Position numbers and translations under genes: made by a program. Source: Rugalucina vietnamica (Eukaryota > Mollusca > Bivalvia > Lucinida > Lucinidae). Taken from it: 64,000 bases of DNA. Under the pieces are notes generated by a model. That model was not told the DNA's origin. It was given only the letters and a program-made list of their open reading frames with translations, and did no database searches. Of the stretch, positions 55,690 through 64,000 are shown piece after piece (within the stretch, counting starts at the first letter, position 1; each line of letters begins with the position of its first letter). The DNA lies in the NCBI GenBank assembly GCA_964017185.1, contig OZ024874.1:49008856-49072855 (forward strand). Direction: 5' to 3'.

Positions 55690-56792
55690 ATGGCGGCTAA
55701 GATGGTACCTATACTTGCACAGTTGTGTATTTTGTCGACTGTTGGTGCTTTGTTGGACGAGGTTGATCCGAGTACGTTGCAGAATGAGTTGACATCACTG
55801 AGGACACAGGTTGCGACCATGGCCGGACAGATGGCGACTTTACAGCAAACCGTTAAAACTATGCAAGGCCAGCTAAGTATGGCATTGGTGTCGTTTCGTT
55901 ATTTTGATAGTTTTATGTCGTTCGTGCATGTTTGTCATTTGTCGCTAGAACAATAAGCCTACTGAATTTAGAGGTCTAACATTACATAGACTGTCCGGAA
56001 TAGAATGGCATTGACCATTTCATATTAGATACTTGTTATGAGAACTTAAGTTTTTGTTAGACCAGTTATGAATGTGATACTTTTAGTTGGGTTTGGGTAC
56101 CTGAGCGGCCACCTATTGGGAGAATAGCTGCTCATTCGGCTTACGATATGTTTTCATGGTATAAGTACCTGATTCTTAATTTAGTTTTTCCCACCTCGGT
56201 TTTTGGAGTGGGAATTTTTTTCTGATTGCGCCTTTCCTGATCTTTGCCTACTTGTACCTTTTTAAACGTTATCTGGTGATATGTTAGAAAAGGAAACAAT
56301 TATAACATAACTTTTATCATCCTTTTTTCAGACGCTACTTCTGACCTAGCCGCTAAAGCAGCTGCACTCCCTCATCACAAGCCGGTCGGTTTCACCGCCC
56401 ATCTTACCACAACAATTAACCAGCTGGCCCCACACCAGCATGTAGCGTTTGACAACGTGATTTCTAACGTCGGTGACGGTTATAACAGAAGCAACGGTCA
56501 CTTTACGTCGCCAGTTTTCGGCGTATATGCGTTCTTTATAACGGCAACGAATGTACTCGGCCACTCTGTTTCGCTTTCATTGATGCTTAACGGCACACCA
56601 AAGGCGGTTACGTTAGCGCACGGGACGTCTGCAACAGCAGGCCAATGGGAGACAAGTACGTGTACGGCGGTTCTGGTACTTAAAGCTGGGGATCAGGTTT
56701 GGGCGCAGAATGAAAATAGCTTTTCTCCCATTGAAGAGTTGGACGGATACAATTATTCTTCATTTGGCGGATTTCTAATTAACCAGTTGTAA
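55690..56792 (+). CDS. C1q-domain-containing protein 2 (two exons, 215 aa)
   Basis: Exons 55690-55876 and 56332-56792, with the same phase-1 intron position as the gene 0.5 kb upstream. Signal-peptide-like MAAKMVPILAQLCILSTVGA, coiled coil (LQNELTSLRTQVATMAGQ), NATSDLAAKAAALPHH linker, then the C1q domain (VGFTAHL to SSFGGFLINQL). About 75% identical by eye to gene 1, so a recent tandem duplicate. In gene 1, MAFTLAYGTASTAGQ corresponds here to KAVTLAHGTSATAGQ. Differences concentrate in loop segments such as TTTINQLAPHQHVA. The intron contains a family 3 repeat copy. Confidence 0.92.
56085..56272. repeat. Repeat family 3 copy in the C1q-2 intron
   Basis: GCGGCCACCTATTGGG, TGCTCATTCGGCTTACGATA, CCCACCTCGGTTTTTGGAG, TGATTGCGCC and GCCTACTTGTACCTTTTT match 60071-60240 almost throughout and 63045-63186 in part. 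Confidence 0.85.
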
Positions 56793-57290
56793 GAGACGAC
56801 ATATTCATATTACTGTATGTTTTGGCCACATTAAATAACCTTACATGTACATTAAAGCTTTTTTAAGGAAAGCTGTGTCTGTTTATTCATTGCTATGGGT
56901 ATTAGATCTTAATTAATACACCAGCGAGGTTATTATGCAGTTACACTCTCAATTTGTTTTGGTTCTATTGATTCAGTACAAAATTTGGAAATAAATATGT
57001 TTAAACCAATTTGTTTTTGGTTGACAATTCTTAGCATGTACTAATTTAGGTGATCATTTAACTAAATCACTATAGTGGGCACATTATATGTCCGCACTTC
57101 ATATTTATAAAACCCCATGCAACATAATTGAATATAATCATACATGAATACCACAATTATATTATTATTTTTAAATAACAGACACACCACTTGTTAATCT
57201 GAGATGCACTTGTGATGCAAATTTAACAAACTGTAACAACTTAAAGGAAATGTCAAAAATGAAATGTTTTAAGTCCCGTGGATTGCGATG
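56793..57290. other. Intergenic space between convergent genes
   Basis: Holds the 3' flanks of C1q-2 (+) and the adenylation gene (-). AT-rich; GGAAATAAATATG at 56989 could serve C1q-2. No gene. Confidence 0.5.
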
Positions 57291-59297
57291 CTATGTACGC
57301 GATACGCCACGACGACCCTTGTCCAAAAATTCAGCCAATGATAGAACGGTATGATATGAATATATGTCAGCGATTTTAACCTTTAATGATGTTCTGTCAT
57401 GTATAAGAGACCACAATCGGACTAAAACCAAGGAGTTTCCTCCTTGGTCCATGAAAGGAATATCTGGTTGTATAGTAGTTTTGGAATCTAAAAATAGAGC
57501 CTCTTTAAACAGATTCATTATCATTACGCACGTGGGTGATAACGTGCCCGGTTCCTTACATGTATAAGCAGAAGTTTTCATGAATTCACATTCATCTTTT
57601 GACATCGCAATTCCGGCAAGGCATTTTCTATCAATCTTTCCATTTGTTGTTAACGGTATCTTGTCAATAATGAACACATGATCAGGTATCATATAGCTTG
57701 GAACCTTATCACTTAGGCAACGCCGAACATAAGTGGTGATAAAAATTGTGTTCCTTGTTCCACGGTGTTTGGGCACAATGTAAGCAAACAGCATTTCATT
57801 GGCACCCTTCGTTTTCTGCGCTGCTGTCATAACTACGACACTACGAGCCTCTTCAACATGTTCCAGAATAACGTTTTCAATCTCACTTGAGCTTATTCTA
57901 TAACCTCTTATCTTCAACATATTGTCTAGCCTACCAACTAATTCAATGTTTCCACACGGTAACCATCGTGCAGCATCTCCTGTCTTTAAAGCACTTTCTC
58001 CGTCAATCTTTGTAACTTCAACATCGCCCGTTGCAATAACAGGTCCACTGATGTTAAGTTCACCTACCTCTCCTATTGGACAGCGTGCTAGAGATTTTGT
58101 GTCTAATATATGTAGTTTAATTCCAGGAAATGGCTTTCCTATGGGCACGGTGCCACTTTGTGTTTCTGGAACTATATCTCCTTCAAAACATGATGAATCT
58201 ATTGTTGCTTCCGTCATACCATAGCCATTTATAACTCTCAGATCACCATGAAGAGAAGATTTAATCTGATTATAAATACGTGTCTGAAGAACGTCGGACC
58301 CAAAAATAAGAATACGCAAGCTTCTTAGTTCATCATTCCGGGCACTTTCTGTCAGCAGTTTGCAAAATTGTGGGGTAAATTCTGCTATTGTTATTCTGTG
58401 TGCTTCAAGTAGTCCTATAACATAGGGGACATCAAGTCTAAGATTGTCCGGACATAAACATAGCATTCCCGGTGCACAAACTAGTCCCCTTACTAGATCC
58501 CCGATAAACACATCAAATGATATCTGGGCCCATTGAAGAACTTTGACGGGAAACTCGTCAAGTTTGTACTTCGTGAGCCAAGCGGACGCTAACACGGACA
58601 GGTTTTTATGTGAAATTCTACATAGTTTTGGTTTACCAGTTGATCCCGATGTCCTAATGGCATATGCAGTATCTTTTTCACCAACACTGGGAAACGAAGC
58701 TTCTTCGACAAACTCTCTTGAGTCTCTCAGAATCTCTGCAATTTGAATAACTTTAACATAATCCGGCAGATAAAGCATGTCACATTCTTTTTGTAAATTT
58801 GTTATAACTGTTTTTGCGCCGGTCTGTCGTATCGCTTCTCTAAGCGTCGCTTTCGATGAAAGTGAAACCGGCAAAAAATATCCACATGCTTTCCATATTC
58901 CCATAATGGCGGCAATTACCATTTCTGATTTCTCAATGAACAAAATTATTGGGTTAGCCTTCAAACAACATGTCGACATTGTTCTTTGTAAGTATCCTGC
59001 AACTTGCAAAGACAGTTTGTTTAGCTCCCTATACGTAGTGTGTATTCCTTTGAAGCTAATGGCCGTCGCATTCGGATACTTAAGCGCGTTCTTTGAGAAG
59101 CGTTCTGGCAGAAGCCCTCCGATACATTTTATTTCTACTTCATCGCCCTTTTCAAACTCCTTGATCAGCTCTATATCGCTTTTTGCAATATCAAATTTCT
59201 CCCCGTTTTCTAGCTGAAGAGGAAGTCTGAACCCATCTTCATGCTGACAAAATGAAGAAGTCTCCGGAAGTCCAGTAACGCCAACATTTCGGAACAT
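57291..59297 (-). CDS. NRPS-like adenylation-thiolation didomain enzyme (668 aa, single coding exon)
   Basis: Activates an acid with ATP and loads it on its own carrier domain. Adenylation core motifs: A3 TSGSTGKPK (216-224), A4 SFDVFIGD (260-267), A5 NGYGMTEAT (357-365), A7 LKTGD (437-441), A8 GRLDNMLKIRGYRISSSEIE (455-474), A10 LTTNGKIDRK (549-558) with the catalytic Lys554. The carrier domain has DQGGNSLV with the phosphopantetheine Ser622. No condensation, thioesterase or reductase domain and no signal peptide, so the loaded residue must pass to a partner. Start: first in-frame ATG; an in-frame TAA lies 33 nt upstream. A 5' UTR intron is likely (acceptor at 59336, donor at 59689). An overlapping upstream ATG at 59331 reads in another frame. 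Substrate not predicted. Related animal proteins are the NRPS-like Ebony group. Confidence 0.93.
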   Translation of the reverse strand: MFRNVGVTGLPETSSFCQHEDGFRLPLQLENGEKFDIAKSDIELIKEFEKGDEVEIKCIGGLLPERFSKNALKYPNATAISFKGIHTTYRELNKLSLQVAGYLQRTMSTCCLKANPIILFIEKSEMVIAAIMGIWKACGYFLPVSLSSKATLREAIRQTGAKTVITNLQKECDMLYLPDYVKVIQIAEILRDSREFVEEASFPSVGEKDTAYAIRTSGSTGKPKLCRISHKNLSVLASAWLTKYKLDEFPVKVLQWAQISFDVFIGDLVRGLVCAPGMLCLCPDNLRLDVPYVIGLLEAHRITIAEFTPQFCKLLTESARNDELRSLRILIFGSDVLQTRIYNQIKSSLHGDLRVINGYGMTEATIDSSCFEGDIVPETQSGTVPIGKPFPGIKLHILDTKSLARCPIGEVGELNISGPVIATGDVEVTKIDGESALKTGDAARWLPCGNIELVGRLDNMLKIRGYRISSSEIENVILEHVEEARSVVVMTAAQKTKGANEMLFAYIVPKHRGTRNTIFITTYVRRCLSDKVPSYMIPDHVFIIDKIPLTTNGKIDRKCLAGIAMSKDECEFMKTSAYTCKEPGTLSPTCVMIMNLFKEALFLDSKTTIQPDIPFMDQGGNSLVLVRLWSLIHDRTSLKVKIADIYSYHTVLSLAEFLDKGRRGVSRT

Positions 59298-59454
59298 TTC
59301 TGTTGAGGTTGTTCTTGAAGGATTTTAACCATACTCTGCAAATACAAAATAGATACAAAATAGTTGATAATTTTTGACTGAACGATAACTCGACCATGGT
59401 TTACCAAGCTAAAGTTTTTTGTTTGTTTGTATTGAGGCTTAACGTCCCAGTCAA

Positions 59455-59616
59455 CCTTTTTTACAGTCATCGCGGTCGGGACGAAGCTAACGCTTTCTGT
59501 AGGGGGTTAATGTGTCTTGCTCAAGGACACACCACGGTGACGCCTGTGGGAATCGAACCCAGGACCTCTAAATTCGGAGCCCGACGCTCTATCACTACGC
59601 CACCGCGTTAGTCAGG
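59455..59616 (-). mobile_element. tRNA-derived SINE in the 5' UTR intron
   Basis: The - strand reads ACGCGGTGGCGTAGTGATAG (A box), GGTCCTGGGTTCGATTCCCA (B box), then CCACGGTGGTGTGTCCTTGA, GCAAGACACATTAACCCCC and a tail. It lies wholly in the proposed intron 59336-59689. Confidence 0.82.
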
Positions 59617-59689
59617 TCAAAGATTTTATTACGTTAGGACCATTTTACGAATCTAGCATAGAAGAACGTTTAAAACAATATTTACATAC

Positions 59690-59800
59690 CTTCAAATTAT
59701 TCAATCTTGTGTTGTTGATTTCAACAATATCTCCAGACTCTTTGTGAAACAATGTGTGCATCAGTGCACTTCACCAGCTGTTATATGCGTTTTGAAGTAA
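59690..59800 (-). promoter_or_regulatory. Proposed 5' UTR exon and promoter of the adenylation gene
   Basis: On the - strand TTTGAAG followed by GTATGTAAATA (59690/59689) is a good donor that pairs with the acceptor TTTGCAG before 59335. Exon start and core promoter cannot be placed. Confidence 0.4.
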
Positions 59801-60070
59801 ACATATAACCGAGTTCTCACGCATTTGTTTGATAGCATTTGTTATATAGGTCACGCTTTCGTGATATTCTGCAGAAACTAAGACGCTGCCTGCTTTCACC
59901 GTGACGAATGCTTTATACAGGATATCTTTCTCGTCCTTTGATTACGCTAGCAGCACGTGAAGCGTAATCTTTTCCACAATGGGCTTCTTCTGTGGTGGTT
60001 CTTTTTGTTTTATGTCTTGGTGTTTAAAATTTTTGTGCTGTTGGCGCCTTATGTATGTTTTCATATTTTT

Positions 60071-60240
60071 AGGTAAGTTTAGGTAACTGAGTGGCCACCT
60101 ATTGGGAAAATAACTGCTCATTCGGCTTACGATATGTTTTCATGGTATAAGTATTAGTTTGTTTTTTCCTACCTCGGTTTTTGGATTGGGAATCTTTTTC
60201 TGATTGCGCCTTTTCCTGATCTTTGCCTACTTGTACCTTT
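60071..60240. repeat. Repeat family 3 copy
   Basis: AGGTAACTGAGTGGCCACCT, GCTCATTCGGCTTACGATAT, TCCTACCTCGGTTTTTGGAT and GCCTACTTGTACCTTTCT match 56085-56272. Confidence 0.85.
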
Positions 60241-63044
60241 CTCTAGATTTTGACTTCCATCGTCGACTACAGTAGTTCACCCTTTTTGTTCGCCAGCAGT
60301 TGGCGATACAATCATCGATAGGGAGACCGAAGTTGATACGAACAGTCTAAGTATCATAAACATGACAACTATCTGATACATTGTGTTTATCTTTCTCATC
60401 CAAGACAGAACATTCTACGATTTTGATGCTTTGCTTTAGACTCAAACCTCAAGTGTACCACATGTCTTCTGTCAAGTTGATTTTGGCGTTTCTAATGGAC
60501 AGTGTTGGTTGATATCGACCACAGGTTGTCCTTTTATGGAGATTTCCTTGGTTATGTGCAGTGAACTATTGTACACGGGCACACGTCACAACGGTTAAAC
60601 AATGTTATCTTCTTTTCATGAAGGACATGGGGCAAGCTAAAGGCTGGTTCTAATTGCATTAGATTTGATAAATGGGCGTTTAACGTACTATTCTTGGGTT
60701 GTGATACAAAACCAAACATTGCATGCTCGTACAGGAAGGTAGGACCTAATAATATACGTCAAACATCGGATGGAACTGCGAAGGTAGCTCGTATATGTTT
60801 ACTCATGTTTGAAAGATATTTGTACGTGAATGTCTCTTCTTTTACAAAAGAACGGCTAATGTTTGACAAAAGTGACCCAGTTGAACTAGAAGAATGCATA
60901 TAAAGCCAGTTAGAAGGGCGTCGAAAGATTGTCGGCAAACATCAAGGAACTTAGCAATCCAGATATAAAGAGAACTTTCCTCAATGCCGAGTGTAGAAGA
61001 ATCATCAACTAAACATAATTATATCTAGGTAGTTCGGCATGTACCAAAACTATGGCAAGGATCGGGATCGTGGAAATCGGTTTAACGCATGAGAAAATAG
61101 TGCAGGCTTTAATTATTAGCATTGAGATTAATCTTCTGCATAAATTATCTGTACCGTTTCAGACCTGCTGGCACTACCATTTGCAGATTAGGTTTTTGTT
61201 TATATGTAAGTTCGTCGACTTAATACTTTTCCTAATCTCTTCTGTTTAGTCCAGATTAACCAATTTAATTCAATTTTCGACGTTTCACAAAGTTTTAAAA
61301 AGCTTTTAGTGTTTGATATTTTAACTTTTTCGGTGTCGATGGAATTACACTTTTGTGTGTATTGTGTTATTTCCTAAACAGCAAGTTGATACGTCAAATT
61401 ATGTGTGAATCATTTTCAAAAATGATGGTATGTTATGGTAAGATGATATGCAAATAACGTTTTCGTGCCAGGACAGCATTGCTTACGTTGACAGTGGGAC
61501 CATTCGACAGATGTAGGACATGCAAAATGATTTAGCTCAATAGCCTGAAGACAAAGGATCTATTCATATGTTCAGCATATCTTTGTTCTAATAAATTGTA
61601 AGAAGAATATACCCTATATCGTCCTAATGACACTTGCGAAGAGATTGTCTGATGCTGATATTTTGAACAATAATCATATTGTTTCAAAGACTGAAGATAA
61701 CACTTAAGTCGGCTGATTGGTTTTGTCCATATGTTGGATTTGTTTCAAGCCAAATGTAACAACTCTGTTTCAACATTTCTGTTAATTCAGTTCAGTCATC
61801 AGTGTTAAACTGCAATAGTTTATAATTATTTCTTGCCCTGTCGGATTTACATTGCTGATTCACCCTGGATCTGGACGAATTGTTTCAATTCTGCCAGCAA
61901 GTTCGAATCGCCGTCGGGAGGAGCCGCAGGAAGCAAACGTTTTCTCGCTATTTGAGCGATTGAAAATAATTAGAACGATAAACGACAAAAAATACGAAAC
62001 AGCGCGTTGGTGTGATATCACCAACTTATGAAGAAGAAAGTCTATGTAAATGGTGTTCTGTCTAACATATTATTGACTCTGTTATGTGCTGTTCAAGTAT
62101 GAAACTTAACTAGACTAAACTACAAAAGTTAAACTACAGACGTTAGACGTGAACTCCAGCCATCTGTCTTCAGAACTATTGGAAACGGAACTATCAACCA
62201 TAGCATAAAATACGCCGAAAACATGCCGAGTATATTGGTCGAATATCGAACATCGCGAATAGCGCAATACCGCCCTCCATCCAGTGCAACACCATCAATA
62301 GCTTCAAAAAGGGAGATAGCCTCTGTCACACCAAGAAAGACAACTTCATCAAGGAATAACACACACAAACAAAGAAAGGTAAAGATGGTTATGATTTTCT
62401 TAAATCTATACAACATAGGGGTTAACGATATACGTGGGTAGAAATGATTGGTATGGCATTGTGTAACTGCCAGATGTCGAATATCAGAGGGTTAGTGATA
62501 CTACACCGAGTAAAGATATCTATATTCACTGCTTTTCTAATGGACTATTACTGACTGGAATGACCTTCGGATTCTTCTCTGCTGAAATGTCAGAGGATCC
62601 TGTGTCTAAGTTCTTTTGTGTGGCGTCCACATGTACGTGTTCCTTGTCCATATTTATTGTTTGACATTTCGCTTGAAGTTCTCTTGCTGCGGCTCATTAA
62701 TGTTGCCGTCCCACCTTCCTTGGTTATCTGGTCCACCGACACTTGACCCACATTCAGGCAATTGAACGTAGGGTAACGGACGTTTTGCTGGTATTGTCGA
62801 CAGAATGATGCACCCCTGTCTGCATAATGCGCTTTGTCAGATATCAGTTTTTGTCACATTGCTTTTCTTGTACCCGCGACGGCTGGAAACTCATTTTAGC
62901 ATATCTTTGCGCTTCATCTATAGAAATCCGTCGATGGCATTATTATTTAGTATTGGTGCTAGATAGTCATTAAGCTCATTTTCGAAGTGTTCAATCAAAC
63001 AGTCCAGAACAGCAGCTTAAACTGTGAAAAGCGTGCTGCGTCCA
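60241..63044. other. Unassigned intergenic DNA
   Basis: No recognisable gene. Weak candidates only: a 69-codon + frame at 60694-60903 (GCDTKPNIACSYRKV), a Ser/Thr/Arg-rich + frame from ATG 62223 that reaches a good donor (AAAG/GTAAAG near 62379), and a 41-codon - frame 62651-62526 (MDKEHVHVDATQKNLDTGSS). GC content is higher than in the repeat-rich centre. They could be eroded exons. Confidence 0.3.
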
Positions 63045-63186
63045 CCCGCACAAACCAGGCTTACTAAATGTATTCATGGTCTTAGTACCTTATTGTTAGT
63101 TTGGTTTTTTCCCGCCTCGGTTTTTGGAGTGGGAATCTTTTTCTGATTGCGCCTTTTCCTGATCGTTGCCTACTTGTACCTTTTTT
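63045..63186. repeat. Repeat family 3, right half
   Basis: TTCATGGTCTTAGTACC, CCGCCTCGGTTTTTGGAGTG, TGATTGCGCC and GCCTACTTGTACCTTTTTT match the other copies. The GGCTTACGATAT part is missing. Confidence 0.8.
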
Positions 63187-64000
63187 AATCAAGACCCTTA
63201 AGGCTATAAACGATATACAGGGCTTCATGGATTTACTTCGTCCTTTCGAGCTACAACTTTCTGTCTCTGTCTGGGGGGGTGGGGGGGTCTTACTGGTTTT
63301 CTTGGATACAGATCGAGTGCTGTAGACCTATATATGCAACCGATACTTTGTTTTCACGAAAACGTTTGGTTTCTTCGTCATTTTTGGTGTTATAGTAGTT
63401 ATTTTGGTTGTATACGAAAACGAGGAAATCCTCATTTTCTATATCTATCGTATATTAGTGGCAGGATGGGGATATGTGTCAGTTTATATTTCGCATGTTT
63501 AACTGTATACTTCAATTTATGACGCTTATCAGTCAACGGTTTGTGTAACACTTAACATTGTCATAAGCGTATGTTATCAGAGAATTAAACTATCAATCGT
63601 TTTATTGAGGTAAAATGGGGTATCAATAGGAAAGTTTTATAACTTGATAAGCGCACTTGTCGATTAAGCTCTGACGTTCAAAATCAGACAATAATTTAGC
63701 AAACTATATTGTACGCTTTATGTTCTACTATCTCAACAACGCATGCATCTTTGTTCATATTTTAGTAATGAGCGTTTCCAAAATGTTTTTTTAACGTTAG
63801 GCTTAGAGAACCTTACTGTTATTTGAAGTTTTTACTCGCACAAAAGTCAGTAGCATGTCATGACTTTGTTCCGTCAAAGAATTGGAAAGTCAAAGCCTGA
63901 CCCACTGTTGAATTAAGGCGATGCGAATCCTTAGTCTACTTTCGAGTTTTGAAAATTTATCTCTTTCTAACTGGCACACGTCGACAACCATATCATTAAA
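63187..64000. other. Unassigned flank
   Basis: A short G run (GGGGGGGTGGGGGGGT) near 63272; otherwise nothing recognised on either strand. Confidence 0.4.

Noticed and set aside
58777..59217. 146-codon + strand ORF
   Set aside because: Antisense of the adenylation domain; no motifs of its own.
59520..59612. Functional tRNA gene on the - strand
   Set aside because: A and B boxes are present, but a SINE body with TGTCCTTGAGCAAGACA follows and the acceptor stem does not close.

Overview
The window reads as nuclear DNA of a bivalve mollusc. Coding exons are short with GT-AG introns, base composition is AT-rich, and most of the sequence is repeats: pearl/HINE-like tandem-array elements, tRNA-headed SINEs, fold-back MITEs and LINE remnants. 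The gene content (two adjacent secreted C1q-domain genes, a phytochelatin synthase, a stand-alone adenylation-thiolation enzyme) also suits a bivalve. Species was not determined. No prokaryotic operon, rRNA, CRISPR array or convincing functional tRNA was seen.

Layout. 1-6.5 kb: the last exon of one 2OG-Fe(II) oxygenase and a complete six-exon paralogue (222 aa) in tandem on the + strand. 6.6-11.8 kb: a degenerate LINE, two exon-like ORFs of an unidentified gene, a pearl/HINE-like repeat split by a miniature LTR retroelement (TRIM), and a degenerate GTACCCAC-rich minisatellite. 11.8-15.0 kb: TIR element A with two elements nested inside it. 15.0-27.3 kb: mitochondrial ribosomal protein bS6m (MRPS6). 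Its 16-codon first exon sits in less than 300 bp between TIR elements A and B, and its 11.6-kb first intron holds elements B, D and F plus several tandem-array repeats. 27.3-38.9 kb: repeats only (MITEs, SINEs, a pearl-like array split by a mariner, an inverted pair of unclassified repeats) and one unidentified exon-like ORF. 39.1-43.6 kb: phytochelatin synthase on the - strand, with five exons recognised and the first exon missing. 43.6-52.3 kb: SINEs, a LINE remnant, TIR element E with an 8-bp target duplication, a possible terminal exon, and TIR element C, which carries a PHD finger and the C-terminal part of a MULE transposase. 52.4-59.7 kb: an unidentified ORF, another LINE scrap, the C1q pair (+) and the adenylation-thiolation gene (-). 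59.7-64 kb: nothing recognised apart from two copies of a repeat.

The most unusual signal is a group of TIR elements (A, B, C, E) whose ends consist of a short motif repeated in inverted orientation at the two termini. A has seven copies of GTCGTTTCGCCC per end and C has seven copies of TCAACTCGTACT-like motif per end; B and E have fewer. B, C and E have exact 8-9 bp target duplications. C contains MULE-type coding remnants plus a C4HC3 PHD finger, so these may be a group of mollusc MULE-like transposons with multimeric terminal binding sites. Two of them (A and B) flank the first exon of MRPS6.

The host genes do not form one pathway. Phytochelatin synthase makes metal-binding peptides from glutathione, the C1q proteins are probably secreted lectin-like molecules, MRPS6 is a mitoribosome subunit, and the substrates of the oxygenase and the adenylation enzyme cannot be read from the sequence.
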